Shown: one piece after another, positions 6,718-13,355 of the stretch
How positions within the stretch are numbered: the first letter of the stretch is position 1
Layout of the letters: the number at the start of each line of letters is the position of its first letter
NCBI GenBank assembly: GCA_002395405.1
Contig: DGWX01000019.1
Location: 5,678-19,032, forward strand
From: Christensenella sp. UBA4247
GTDB taxonomy: Bacteria; Bacillota; Clostridia; Christensenellales; CAG-1252
DNA: 13,355 nucleotides
Direction: 5' to 3'
The notes under the pieces: generated by a model
Seen by the model: only the letters and a program-made list of their open reading frames with translations
Told to the model about the DNA's origin: nothing
Database searches by the model: none
Made by a program: the position numbers and the translations under genes

Positions 6718-7188
6718 TTATTTGCGAATGTTTAAGATCTTATAGCGACTGACGCCTGCGGGCGCTTTTACGTCCACGATCTCGTTCTTCTTATGTCCGA
6801 TGAGCGCGGCTCCGAGAATGGATTCGTTCGAGATCTTGTGATCGGCATAGTTCGCTTCCGCGCTGCCTACGATCTTAAACTCTTCGATCTCGTCGTATTC
6901 CATATCGTGGATCTTAACGAAGCAGCCCACGCTGACCACCGTCGTGTCGATCGCTTCGCCGTCTATGACCTTCGCAAGCTTCAAAGTCTCTTCCAGCTCG
7001 CGGATATGCCCTTCGACGATGCCCTGCTCGTCCTTCGCGGCGTCATATTCCGCGTTCTCGCTGAGGTCTCCGAATTCGCGGGCGAGCTTTACTCTTTCCG
7101 CCGCTTCGGGTCTTTTATGCTTGATATAAAAATCAAGTTCTTCTTCCAGCTTTTTGTAACCCTCTTTGGTGAGTACGATTTCAGCCAT
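6718..7188 (-). CDS. greA: Transcription elongation factor GreA
   Basis: GreA binds the secondary channel of RNA polymerase and stimulates cleavage of backtracked RNA so that stalled complexes resume. The 156-residue protein has the N-terminal antiparallel coiled coil (about 1-75) with the tip motif GDLSENAEYDAAKDEQ (48-63); D49 and E52 in this motif correspond to the catalytic acidic tip. The C-terminal FKBP-like domain (about 80-156) ends SRYKILNIRK. The frame stays open upstream to 7272, but the ATG at 7188 has AGGAGA just before it and gives the standard MAEI...LTKEGYKKLEEEL N-terminus and normal length (about 158). It sits between rpsR and lysS, with hairpin terminators on both sides. 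Confidence 0.96.
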   Translation of the reverse strand: MAEIVLTKEGYKKLEEELDFYIKHKRPEAAERVKLAREFGDLSENAEYDAAKDEQGIVEGHIRELEETLKLAKVIDGEAIDTTVVSVGCFVKIHDMEYDEIEEFKIVGSAEANYADHKISNESILGAALIGHKKNEIVDVKAPAGVSRYKILNIRK

Positions 7189-7202
7189 AATCTCTCCTTT
7201 CT

Positions 7203-7250
7203 CTCTCTTCGAGAGGTCCCGCAAAGGGACGCGCCCCGCCTCTTTCGGCG
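7203..7250 (-). other. Three tandem small hairpins in the greA leader
   Basis: Reading towards greA on the minus strand: CGCC/GGCG (7250-7247 with 7240-7237), GTCCC/GGGAC (7230-7226 with 7220-7216, 5-base loop) and CTCTC/GAGAG (7215-7211 with 7207-7203, 3-base loop). The last two abut with no spacer and end just before the AAAGGAGAG ribosome binding site. No known riboswitch shape is recognised. They could stabilise the transcript 5' end or modulate greA translation. Confidence 0.4.
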
Positions 7251-7258
7251 ACAGGCTT

Positions 7259-7296
7259 AAAAAAAAGCGCAAGTGGATCTTCCGCCGGCGCTTTTT
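7259..7296. terminator. Intrinsic terminator after rpsR
   Basis: GCGC (7267-7270) and GCGC (7288-7291), with flanking A8 (7259-7266) and T5 (7292-7296), form an AAAAAGCGC/GCGCTTTTT-type stem. An inner GTGGA/TCCGC pairing (7273-7277 with 7281-7285) makes the loop compact. In the minus-strand transcript it ends in eight or more U, so it should terminate rpsF-ssb-rpsR 9 bases after the rpsR stop. It can also work on the plus strand. Confidence 0.8.
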
Positions 7297-7304
7297 CTTC
7301 CGAA

Positions 7305-7568
7305 TTATTCTTTATCGGATCCCGGTTCGGGAAGCAGCGCCATCACTCTCGCGCGCTTGATCGCGGCGGCGAGCAATCTTTGGTGCTTCGCGCAAACGCC
7401 CGTTGAACGCCTGGGAGCGATCTTTCCGCTCTCGGTGATGAACTTTCTGAGCTTTTGCACGTCTTTATAATCGATTTCGTTTACTTTGTCCACGCAAAAA
7501 ATACAAACTTTCTTTTTCGCGGGTTTTCTCATAGGACGCTTTGCGCCTTTATCTTCCATATTTTTCAT
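7305..7568 (-). CDS. rpsR: 30S ribosomal protein S18 (zinc-ribbon, C+ form)
   Basis: S18 binds the 30S platform as a partner of S6. The 87-residue product has the family core EIDYKDVQKLRKFI (31-44), GKIAPRRSTG (48-57) and AAIKRARVMALLP (68-80). Unlike S18 of Bacillus subtilis, as I recall it, this one keeps four possible zinc ligands (C22, C25, C59, H62), the so-called C+ form. The start at 7568 is chosen because AGGAG lies 6 bases before it; an ATG three codons later would be too far from that site. It is the third gene of the classical rpsF-ssb-rpsR operon, 27 bases after ssb, and is followed by a strong hairpin terminator. Confidence 0.96.
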   Translation of the reverse strand: MKNMEDKGAKRPMRKPAKKKVCIFCVDKVNEIDYKDVQKLRKFITESGKIAPRRSTGVCAKHQRLLAAAIKRARVMALLPEPGSDKE

Positions 7569-7595
7569 TTCTAACTCCTAAAAAATCCTGTTTGA

Positions 7596-7991
7596 TTAAA
7601 AGGGAAGATCGTCTTCCACGACTGCCGAACCGACGCGCGCGTTTTGCGGAGCGGGGGAAACGGCGGGAGCGGGTTCGCCTTCCATGCCTCTGGTGGAAAG
7701 GAATTGTACTTCGTCGGCAACGATTTCGGTAATATAGCGCTTGGATCCGTCGTTCGCGTCGTACGAACGGGTCTGCACGGAGCCTGCAACGGCGGCTTTG
7801 CTTCCCTTTTTCAGGAACTTGCCGCAGTTCTCAGCCTGCCCTCTCCACACGATGACGGGAAGAAAATCCGTCTCGGTGTTTCCGAATCGTCTGGACACCG
7901 CAAGCGTAAATTTGCAAACGGGAATGCCGTTATTGGTGTTCGACACTTCGGGATCTTTCGTCAGGTTGCCGATTAAAAATACTTTATTCAT
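7596..7991 (-). CDS. ssb: Single-stranded DNA-binding protein
   Basis: SSB coats single-stranded DNA as a tetramer during replication and repair and recruits partner proteins through its acidic tail. The 131-residue protein has the OB fold (about 1-102), opening MNKVFLIGNLTKDPEV and including FLPVIVWRGQAENC (43-56). A short Pro/Ala-rich linker (103-125) follows, and then the partner-docking tip EDDLPF. The linker is shorter than in the 160-180-residue SSBs of many bacteria. GGAGG lies 6-7 bases before the ATG. It sits between rpsF and rpsR, the conserved position for the housekeeping ssb, which argues against a plasmid or phage paralogue. Confidence 0.97.
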   Translation of the reverse strand: MNKVFLIGNLTKDPEVSNTNNGIPVCKFTLAVSRRFGNTETDFLPVIVWRGQAENCGKFLKKGSKAAVAGSVQTRSYDANDGSKRYITEIVADEVQFLSTRGMEGEPAPAVSPAPQNARVGSAVVEDDLPF

Positions 7992-8003
7992 AATTTCCTC
8001 CGA

Positions 8004-8285
8004 TTACTTTCTCGTGACCATAAAACGGATTACGTTTTCGTCGTTTCTCATTTGACGCTCGAGTTCCGCGGGAACTTCGGGAGTCGCTTCGAAATTCATA
8101 AGAACGTAATAGCCTTCGGTCTTGTAATTGATGGGGTACGCGAACTTTCTCATGCCCCACTTGTCAACGGTGCTGACGGTGCCGCCGAGATCGGTGATCA
8201 AAGCGGAGAACTTGTCCGCCGCGGCCGATTTGATTTCGTCCGTCGCTTCGCCGTTCAAGATGTACAAAACTTCGTACTTATTCAT
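8004..8285 (-). CDS. rpsF: 30S ribosomal protein S6
   Basis: S6 forms a heterodimer with S18 on the 30S platform. The 93-residue ferredoxin-like protein opens MNKYEVLYILNG and contains the family motif KWGMRKFAYPINYKTEGYY (42-60) and a C-terminal NVIRFMVTRK. AAGGAGG lies 6-8 bases before the ATG. It is the first gene of rpsF-ssb-rpsR, 12 bases ahead of ssb, with a strong promoter and a structured leader of about 75 bases. In other bacteria the S6:S18 pair represses its own mRNA through a leader structure with a CCG loop motif; I see two hairpins here but no CCG, so autoregulation of that exact type is not shown. Confidence 0.97.
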   Translation of the reverse strand: MNKYEVLYILNGEATDEIKSAAADKFSALITDLGGTVSTVDKWGMRKFAYPINYKTEGYYVLMNFEATPEVPAELERQMRNDENVIRFMVTRK

Positions 8286-8311
8286 TTTACTACCTCCTTT
8301 TGGACTGATTG

Positions 8312-8357
8312 ACCTTTGCTTTGCGCAAAAGTAAGGAAACCCCGCGACGCGCGCAGG
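8312..8357 (-). other. Two-hairpin 5' leader of rpsF mRNA
   Basis: In the transcript CCUGCG/CGCGGG (8357-8352 with 8346-8341, one U-G pair, 5-base loop) forms directly at the expected 5' end. ACUUUUGC/GCAAAGGU (8332-8325 with 8319-8312, one U-G pair, 5-base loop) follows 8 bases later and stops about 14 bases short of the ribosome binding site. The position suits ribosomal-protein feedback control, but no recognised consensus was found. Confidence 0.45.
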
Positions 8358-8365
8358 TTAGATTC

Positions 8366-8394
8366 ATTATAAAATATAAATACATAATTGTAAA
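8366..8394 (-). promoter_or_regulatory. Strong promoter of rpsF-ssb-rpsR
   Basis: On the minus strand TTTACA (8394-8389) and TATAAT (8371-8366) have an ideal 17-base spacer that is very AT-rich. Five of six -35 bases and all six -10 bases match the housekeeping consensus. The expected start is near 8359. It is the only clear promoter for the five-gene block down to lysS. Confidence 0.88.
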
Positions 8395-8434
8395 GTATTT
8401 TTCGAAAAAAGCGATCTTGCCCTCAAAAACCCGC

Positions 8435-10027
8435 TCAGCCCAGCGATTCGAACTTTTTCGTTCCGACTTTTTTCAGCCAAAGCGCGAGCGCTCCGTCCGC
8501 CGCGGCAAAGAGGAAAAGAAGGATCGCGAGATACGTTTCGTCTCGAAGAACTTTCGCGAAAGGAAGATACAGCGCCGCAAGCGCCATCACGATAAAATAT
8601 TCGCCGAAGATCGAGATCAAAACGCTCGGCGACTGTTTGAGCGCGGCGTTTTCGCTCGTCCAATCCAAGGAGGGTTTAACGAGGTTCAAAGTCAGTCCGA
8701 ATAAAGCGGAGAAAAGAACGAACGCCGCCGTTCCGAAAATCGAGATCAGCGCCGTAAGAGCGTCCGCCCGGATCGCATAGCACCCCGCCGCCGCGAGGAA
8801 AAGCGCGGGAAAGAGCGTTAGCACAAGATGCAAAAGGATCTTCGCCCGAAACACCTCTTCGCTCGAAACAGGGAGCGATCTAACGATCCAAAGCTTATTG
8901 CCTTCAAGGGAAACGGAAGGGGCGGTCAGGTCGTTCATCGCCGCCGCGAGAAATACGATGGGCATCGCCACGATCGCGCCGCCGCTCTTCGGCAAAACGG
9001 CGCGAAGCGAATCGATCAGAGCGTAAAGAGACTTCGCCTTTACAAACAAAAACACGCCCGCGGCAAGCATAAGAAGCGTTCCGAACGCGCAATTCAAAAT
9101 GTAATTCGGAGAAGACAAAAAGCGCTTGATCTCGCGCGAAAACAGAGCGACTCCTTTTTTCCTGACGCGGATCTTTCCTTTTTTTCCTTGAACGGAAAAG
9201 GACTTTTTCGAGGTCGTAAAGCGAATAAAGAAACGGGAAAGCGCAAAATAGGCGAGGAAAAAAGCGCCGAAAGAGATCCCCGAAAAGATCGCCATACTCG
9301 CAGCCTTTCCTTCCGCCGCCCATCCCATATGATAAAAGAGAAACAGCCACGTTTTGATCGCCTTCGGAACGACGGTCATTTGCGACAAACGCATGATCGC
9401 GTTCTGCGCGCGGAAATATGCGAAATAATAAAGCGCGAACAAAAGGACGGACAAAACGACCGAGACCAGCGACTTTCTTTTCACTTTGCGCGCGATCGCC
9501 GCCACAACGAACGCGAGCGCGAGGGACAGCGCCACGACGAGCGCCGTTAAGACGAAGAACAAAAGAAAAGAGTTGATCGCGCCGAGAAGAGTAACGCCCC
9601 TATACATCATTCGCGCGACGAAAGTCGGAACGAGAACGACCGATTCGTACAGTATACTCAGTAAGGAAAGCGACGTTACGCGAACGAACACGATCTTTCG
9701 CGGGGGGATCGGGAGCGAAAGCAAAAATTCGTTGTCTTTCGCTTCGAAAACGGTCGCGTACGCGTTAAACACGCTGCCGAACAAACCGATCGCGACCGCG
9801 ATCAAGCCCATTACGAAATAATATAAAAACATCATTTCGTCGCTGACGGAAAGAAGGATCCCCTTCGCAAGCGTAAAGAAAGTAAACGCCAAGCCGACGA
9901 GCATCACCGCGAAAAAGGCGATAAACACGGCCGCCGCCGCGCGGCTCCTCGCCTTTCCTTTTCTGCGATCCATCAAAAAGAGGGCGGCAAGCTCCCGAAA
10001 TTGCTTTTTGAAAAGCGCTTTCAGCAT
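8435..10027 (-). CDS. ABC exporter permease, about 12 TM, two repeated halves
   Basis: The 530-residue membrane protein is the partner of the ATPase encoded just upstream. About 12 hydrophobic segments are visible (approximately 33-55, 66-87, 120-139, 149-178, 187-205, 245-264, 309-329, 349-364, 397-418, 425-449, 469-490, 499-518), with a basic cytoplasmic linker at 265-307. A related stretch occurs in each half: FEAKDNEFLLSLPIPPRKI (94-112) and LEGNKLWIVRSLPVSSEEV (374-392), both between the second and third TM of the half. This suggests a fused duplication of a 6-TM ABC-2 unit. It resembles the long putative ABC exporters of Bacillota (PF16949-type, a guess). ATG at 10027 is chosen: GGAGG lies 6 bases before it and the ATPase TAA ends 1 base before it. 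The substrate is unknown; lipid, peptide or drug are all possible. Confidence 0.82.
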   Translation of the reverse strand: MLKALFKKQFRELAALFLMDRRKGKARSRAAAAVFIAFFAVMLVGLAFTFFTLAKGILLSVSDEMMFLYYFVMGLIAVAIGLFGSVFNAYATVFEAKDNEFLLSLPIPPRKIVFVRVTSLSLLSILYESVVLVPTFVARMMYRGVTLLGAINSFLLFFVLTALVVALSLALAFVVAAIARKVKRKSLVSVVLSVLLFALYYFAYFRAQNAIMRLSQMTVVPKAIKTWLFLFYHMGWAAEGKAASMAIFSGISFGAFFLAYFALSRFFIRFTTSKKSFSVQGKKGKIRVRKKGVALFSREIKRFLSSPNYILNCAFGTLLMLAAGVFLFVKAKSLYALIDSLRAVLPKSGGAIVAMPIVFLAAAMNDLTAPSVSLEGNKLWIVRSLPVSSEEVFRAKILLHLVLTLFPALFLAAAGCYAIRADALTALISIFGTAAFVLFSALFGLTLNLVKPSLDWTSENAALKQSPSVLISIFGEYFIVMALAALYLPFAKVLRDETYLAILLFLFAAADGALALWLKKVGTKKFESLG

Positions 10028-10028
10028 C

Positions 10029-10736
10029 TTACGCCTCCAACTCGAGGAACACGTCTTCAAGGGACGAATCTCCCTTGACCTCCTCCATTTTTCCGTAGGT
10101 TACGAGCTTGCCCTGCTTGATGATCGCCACGCGATCGCAAAGTTTTTCCGCGACTTCCAAAATGTGGGTGGAAAATAGGATCGCGCCGCCCTGCGCGCAA
10201 AACTCGCGCATAATTTCCTTTAACACGTAGCTCGCTTTCGGGTCGAGCCCCACGAAAGGTTCGTCCAAAAGGATCAATTTCGGCGAATGGATCAAAGCGG
10301 AGATCAACGCGAGCTTTTGCTTCATTCCGTGCGAATAGGAAGAAACGGGCGCGGCGATCTCTTCCTTCGAAAGTCCGAGCGCCTCTCCGTAACGGGCGAT
10401 ATGCTCTTTTCTCTCCTCTTCGGAGATCGAGAAAACGTCCGCGATGAAATCGAGATATTGCAAACCCGTCATATAGTCGTAAAGATCGGGATTATCGGGA
10501 ATATATGCGATCCTTTTTTTCGCCTCGATGGGATCTTTCGAAACGGAAACGCCGTCGATCGAGATCTCGCCGGAGTCAAAGCCCAAAATGCCGACCGCGC
10601 ATTTCAGCGTCGTCGTTTTCCCCGCGCCGTTATGCCCGATAAACGCGCATATTTCCCCCGCGCCGACGGAAAAAGAAACGTCGTCCACGGCTTTTTTCGA
10701 TCCGTACGTTTTGGTCAAATGTTTGATTTCCAGCAT
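10029..10736 (-). CDS. ABC transporter ATP-binding protein
   Basis: A 235-residue cytoplasmic ATPase that powers the adjacent permease. Motifs are in order: Walker A GHNGAGKTT (34-42), a Q-loop region YIPDNPDLYDYMTG (79-91) with Asp in place of Gln, signature SHGMKQK (135-141), Walker B LILLDEP (154-160) with catalytic E159, D-loop GLDP (163-166) and H-loop H191. The signature is the SHGMKQ form seen in ABC-2/ABCA-like exporters (CcmA/NatA type) rather than LSGGQ of importers. GGGAGG sits 8 bases before the ATG. It has its own consensus promoter and is followed after 1 base by the permease. No binding-protein gene is nearby, consistent with export. Confidence 0.94.
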   Translation of the reverse strand: MLEIKHLTKTYGSKKAVDDVSFSVGAGEICAFIGHNGAGKTTTLKCAVGILGFDSGEISIDGVSVSKDPIEAKKRIAYIPDNPDLYDYMTGLQYLDFIADVFSISEEERKEHIARYGEALGLSKEEIAAPVSSYSHGMKQKLALISALIHSPKLILLDEPFVGLDPKASYVLKEIMREFCAQGGAILFSTHILEVAEKLCDRVAIIKQGKLVTYGKMEEVKGDSSLEDVFLELEA

Positions 10737-10762
10737 TGGCTAACCTCCCGCATATCGAAATC

Positions 10763-10792
10763 ATTATAAGGCGGCAGTCGCGCGCCTGTCAA
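10763..10792 (-). promoter_or_regulatory. Consensus promoter of the ABC exporter operon
   Basis: On the minus strand TTGACA (10792-10787) and TATAAT (10768-10763) are both perfect, with an 18-base GC-rich spacer. The expected start is near 10756, giving a leader of about 20 bases that contains only the ribosome binding site. No repeated operator was seen in the short leader. Confidence 0.88.
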
Positions 10793-10853
10793 TACGCGCG
10801 CAACGAAAAGTGCGAAAGGCAGAAATATATCATTTACAAAAAGAGGGAGCGGA

Positions 10854-11558
10854 TCAAGCGTTCTCTTCGCCCGAAAAGGCGGGGATAGGAGAAAGAAGCG
10901 CGTCCGAAGCGATCGAGTAAGCCTTTCCGCCGGAAGAGAGGGAACCGGAAAGGACCCCGTCTTCGAACACGAGGGCGGCGTTGTCTTCGATCGCGTAAGA
11001 CCGGGAATAGCCTTGTTTTTTGCAAACGGAAAGAAATTCGGGGCGGGAATTAAAATGAGGAGAGACGGCGCCCGGAAAAACGCCGAAGCCTTTATACGGC
11101 TTATATTCCCCCGGAACGAGAGAATCGGTGTAAATATCCTCAAACCAGCAAATCGCGCCGGCGGAAAGCCCCGTCAGGATCGCGCCGCGCTCGTACGCTT
11201 CCGTTACGTCGCGCTTGATCCCGCTTTCTTCGAGAACTTTCATCAAAAAGAGCGTATCGCCGCCGCCGAAATACAAAATATCCGCCTTGGCGATCTTCTC
11301 TCGAACGTGAGAAGGAGTCATCAGTCCTTTGGTCAGGATCGCGACGTCGGATTTAACGTCGAAAAGCGACGTGTATGTTTTTCGGAAAGAATTGAAATAA
11401 GGATTGCTGTCGTGGCTTGCCGTCGGGAAAAAGAGCGCGTAAGGTCTGTGTCCGTCCGAAGAGCGGCGGCGCGCCAAAGAGCAGATCGCGCCGTCTATAT
11501 CGGCGGTCGTTTTGTTTTTGAGTTCGCCGCCGCCGATCGGGATAAACAGCTTTTTCAT
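10854..11558 (-). CDS. S51-family serine peptidase (PepE/cyanophycinase-like)
   Basis: The 234-residue protein has the class-I glutamine-amidotransferase-like fold of peptidase family S51. The N-terminal glycine motif FIPIGGGEL (5-13) is followed by DILYFGGGDTLFL (93-105), then the nucleophile elbow GLSAGAICWF with S132, and SPHFNSRPE with H168 as likely catalytic His. AIEDNAALVF (189-198) is also conserved in the family. Members are cytosolic: PepE cleaves Asp-X dipeptides, and cyanophycinase cleaves cyanophycin. Length fits the PepE-like group, but specificity cannot be assigned and no cyanophycin synthetase is nearby. Its ATG overlaps the TGA of typA (ATGA) and the GGAG just before it is too close for an ideal ribosome binding site, so translation is probably coupled to typA. 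No convincing terminator follows it. Confidence 0.85.
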   Translation of the reverse strand: MKKLFIPIGGGELKNKTTADIDGAICSLARRRSSDGHRPYALFFPTASHDSNPYFNSFRKTYTSLFDVKSDVAILTKGLMTPSHVREKIAKADILYFGGGDTLFLMKVLEESGIKRDVTEAYERGAILTGLSAGAICWFEDIYTDSLVPGEYKPYKGFGVFPGAVSPHFNSRPEFLSVCKKQGYSRSYAIEDNAALVFEDGVLSGSLSSGGKAYSIASDALLSPIPAFSGEENA

Positions 11559-13355
11559 TGCTCCGAGTCTTTCTTCTTGAACTTGTCTTTCGCGCGGTAC
11601 ATATTGCTCATAATGACCTTGCGAACGCGCAAAGATTTCGGCGTTACTTCGAGGATCTCGTCCTCTCCCAAAAACTCGATATATTCTTCGAGGCTCATTC
11701 TCTTAACGGGGGTCAGGCGAAGCGCTTCGTCGCTTCCCGAGGCGCGCATATTCGTAATGTGTTTTTTCTTGCATACGTTTACGACGATATCGTCCGACTT
11801 CGGCGTATAGCCTACGACCATTCCCTCGTACACCTGCGTTCCCGGCTCCACGAAGAGCGGACCTCTGTCCTGCGCGTTGAAAAGCCCGTAGGTTACCGCT
11901 TCTCCCGTCTCGTAAGCCACGAGAGATCCGAAAGAACGCATTTGGATATCGCCTTTGTACTCTTCGTAACCGAGGAAGATCGTATTCAAGACGCCTTCTC
12001 CCTTGGTATCCGTTAAAAATTCGTTTTTATAGCCGATCATGCCGCGCGCGGGCATCTTGAATTCGAGACGAATGCGGCTGCCCATCGGGGTCATCGTTAC
12101 GAGCTCGCCTCTTCTCGATCCGAGCTTTTCCATAACCGCGCCCACGCTCCCTTCGGGAACGTCCACGATGACCTGCTCGATCGGTTCTTTTTTCTTCCCG
12201 TCCTCGTATTGGAACAAAACCTTCGGCATCGAAACGGCGAATTCGTAACCTTCGCGGCGCATCGTTTCGATCAAAACGGAAAGGTGCATTTCACCCCTTC
12301 CTTTTACGAGGAACGTGTCGGTGTTTTCGGTATCTTCCACGCGCAGTGAAACGTCTTTCAAAAGTTCGCGATAGAGTCTCTCGCGCAAATGACGCGTCGT
12401 TACGAATTTTCCTTCGCGGCCGGCAAAGGGCGAATCGTTTACCATAAAGCGCATTTCGAGGGTGGGTTCGCCGATCTTCATAAAGGGAATGGGTTCGATA
12501 GCGTCCGAAGCGCAAAGAGTATCGCCGATCGTAATGTTTTCGCTTCCGCTGAAACAGATAATGTCTCCCACTTTCGCGGAGTCCACGTTTACCCTTTTCA
12601 GACCGTCGATCTGCATCAAGGTTACGACGCGCGTCTTATACGGCGCGAAATCGCCGTGATAGGAACAAACGACCGCGTCCTGCCCCGTTCGAATACTGCC
12701 GCGCTCCACGCGACCGATCCCGATCCTGCCCACGTAATCGTTGTAATCGATCGAAGAAACGAGAACTTGGAGCGGCCCGTTTTCATCCCCCTCGGGGGGA
12801 TCGATATAATTGACGATGGTTTCGAACAGATCGGTAAGGTCGGGCTTTTGCTCCACCGTCATCGAGCTCGTTCCGTTTCTTCCGCTGCAATAAACGACGG
12901 GGGAAGAAAGCTGCTCGTAACCCGCGTCCAAATCGAGCATTAAGTTCAAAACTTCGTCCACGACGCGCTCGGGTTCCGCGTCCGGGCGATCCACCTTGTT
13001 TACGCAAATGATGATCTTATGCCCGAGTTCGAGCGCTTTTTGCAAAACGAAACGGGTTTGCGGCATCGGGCCTTCCACCGCGTCCACGAGGAGCAGCACG
13101 CCCGAAACCATTTTGAGAACGCGCTCGACCTCGCCCGAAAAGTCCGCGTGACCCGGGGTATCGATGATGTTGATCTTAACGTCCTTATAATAGGCCGCCG
13201 TATTTTTGGCGAGGATCGTGATCCCTCTTTCGCGTTCGAGGTCGCCCGAGTCCATAACGCGCTCGTCCACGTGTTGATTCGAGCGGAAAATACCCCCCTG
13301 CTTTAACATTTCGTCCACAAGGGTGGTCTTACCGTGGTCAACGTGCGCAATGATC
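11555..13355 (-). CDS. typA: Ribosome-associated GTPase TypA/BipA, 5' end beyond window
   Basis: TypA is a translational GTPase related to EF-G that binds the ribosome and helps 50S assembly and stress or cold adaptation. The 599 visible residues start inside the G1 motif (IIAHVDHGKTTLVDEM), with only about 8-12 N-terminal residues missing. G2 is in the ERGITILAKNTA stretch, G3 is DTPGHADFSGEV and G4 is NKVDRPDAEPERVVDEV. The domain III/C-terminal signatures GRGEMHLSVLIE, PARGMIGYKNEF and the TypA-specific C-terminal block LTPVKRMSLEEYIEFL follow. The reading frame continues to base 13354; base 13355 is the third position of the preceding codon. A GTG at 13318 is an internal Val, not the start. 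It overlaps the S51 peptidase start by the ATGA junction. Its promoter lies outside the window. Confidence 0.97.
   Translation of the reverse strand, partial: IIAHVDHGKTTLVDEMLKQGGIFRSNQHVDERVMDSGDLERERGITILAKNTAAYYKDVKINIIDTPGHADFSGEVERVLKMVSGVLLLVDAVEGPMPQTRFVLQKALELGHKIIICVNKVDRPDAEPERVVDEVLNLMLDLDAGYEQLSSPVVYCSGRNGTSSMTVEQKPDLTDLFETIVNYIDPPEGDENGPLQVLVSSIDYNDYVGRIGIGRVERGSIRTGQDAVVCSYHGDFAPYKTRVVTLMQIDGLKRVNVDSAKVGDIICFSGSENITIGDTLCASDAIEPIPFMKIGEPTLEMRFMVNDSPFAGREGKFVTTRHLRERLYRELLKDVSLRVEDTENTDTFLVKGRGEMHLSVLIETMRREGYEFAVSMPKVLFQYEDGKKKEPIEQVIVDVPEGSVGAVMEKLGSRRGELVTMTPMGSRIRLEFKMPARGMIGYKNEFLTDTKGEGVLNTIFLGYEEYKGDIQMRSFGSLVAYETGEAVTYGLFNAQDRGPLFVEPGTQVYEGMVVGYTPKSDDIVVNVCKKKHITNMRASGSDEALRLTPVKRMSLEEYIEFLGEDEILEVTPKSLRVRKVIMSNMYRAKDKFKKKDSEQ

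Noticed and set aside
8400..8434. Terminator after the ABC permease
   Set aside because: Only AGCG/CGCT can pair around an 18-base loop before TTTTTT on the minus strand; the stem is too weak to call with confidence.
8828..9550. 240-codon plus-strand frame opposite the permease
   Set aside because: Its product is extremely Arg/Lys/Asp-rich and low in hydrophobic residues, which is what the complement of TM-coding codons gives; the permease is the real gene.
10737..10853. Terminator between the S51 peptidase and the ABC operon
   Set aside because: A short T5 run follows the stop but no adequate GC-rich stem precedes it; only the ABC promoter is supportable here.

Overview
The window reads as an ordinary, densely coded chromosomal core region of a Gram-positive bacterium. 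I infer Bacillota, Clostridia-like, from four things: strong GGAGG-type ribosome binding sites, TTGACA/TATAAT promoters, the rpsF-ssb-rpsR gene order, and a lipoprotein signal peptide on a secreted protease. Base composition is mixed, with AT-rich promoter islands and GC-rich codon third positions. The genus cannot be fixed by eye. There are no IS elements, CRISPR arrays, rRNA genes or phage genes.

Layout from left to right: (1) the 5' part of a tRNA-Thr(GGT) on the minus strand with a perfect consensus promoter. (2) A plus-strand operon metG-tatD-rsmA, tightly packed (2-nt gap, then an ATGA overlap): methionyl-tRNA synthetase, a TatD-type metal nuclease and the 16S rRNA dimethyltransferase. 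(3) A probable 57-codon minus-strand gene at 3804-3977, tail-to-tail with rsmA, whose ATG lies 5 nt past a TATAAT box, so it may be leaderless. (4) A single plus-strand gene for a membrane-anchored lipoprotein serine protease of the HtrA/trypsin class without a PDZ domain. (5) A bidirectional terminator, then a long minus-strand block that in transcription order is rpsF-ssb-rpsR-greA-lysS. It has one strong promoter and hairpin terminators after rpsR and after greA. (6) A minus-strand two-gene ABC exporter operon (ATPase then a 12-TM permease with a visible internal repeat) driven by its own TTGACA-N18-TATAAT promoter. (7) A minus-strand typA/bipA GTPase, cut at its 5' end by the window edge, coupled by an ATGA overlap to an S51-family (PepE-like) peptidase.

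Most genes serve translation and its upkeep: two aminoacyl-tRNA synthetases, one tRNA, two ribosomal proteins, rRNA methylation, the ribosome-associated GTPase TypA and the transcript-cleavage factor GreA. SSB adds DNA maintenance, and the protease and ABC exporter add envelope functions. I found no convincing new multi-gene system. The best unexplained items are the small leaderless-looking gene next to rsmA, the PDZ-less protease with an enlarged His-Asp loop, the staged terminators inside rpsF-ssb-rpsR-greA-lysS with a run of hairpins before greA, and the typA/S51 peptidase coupling.
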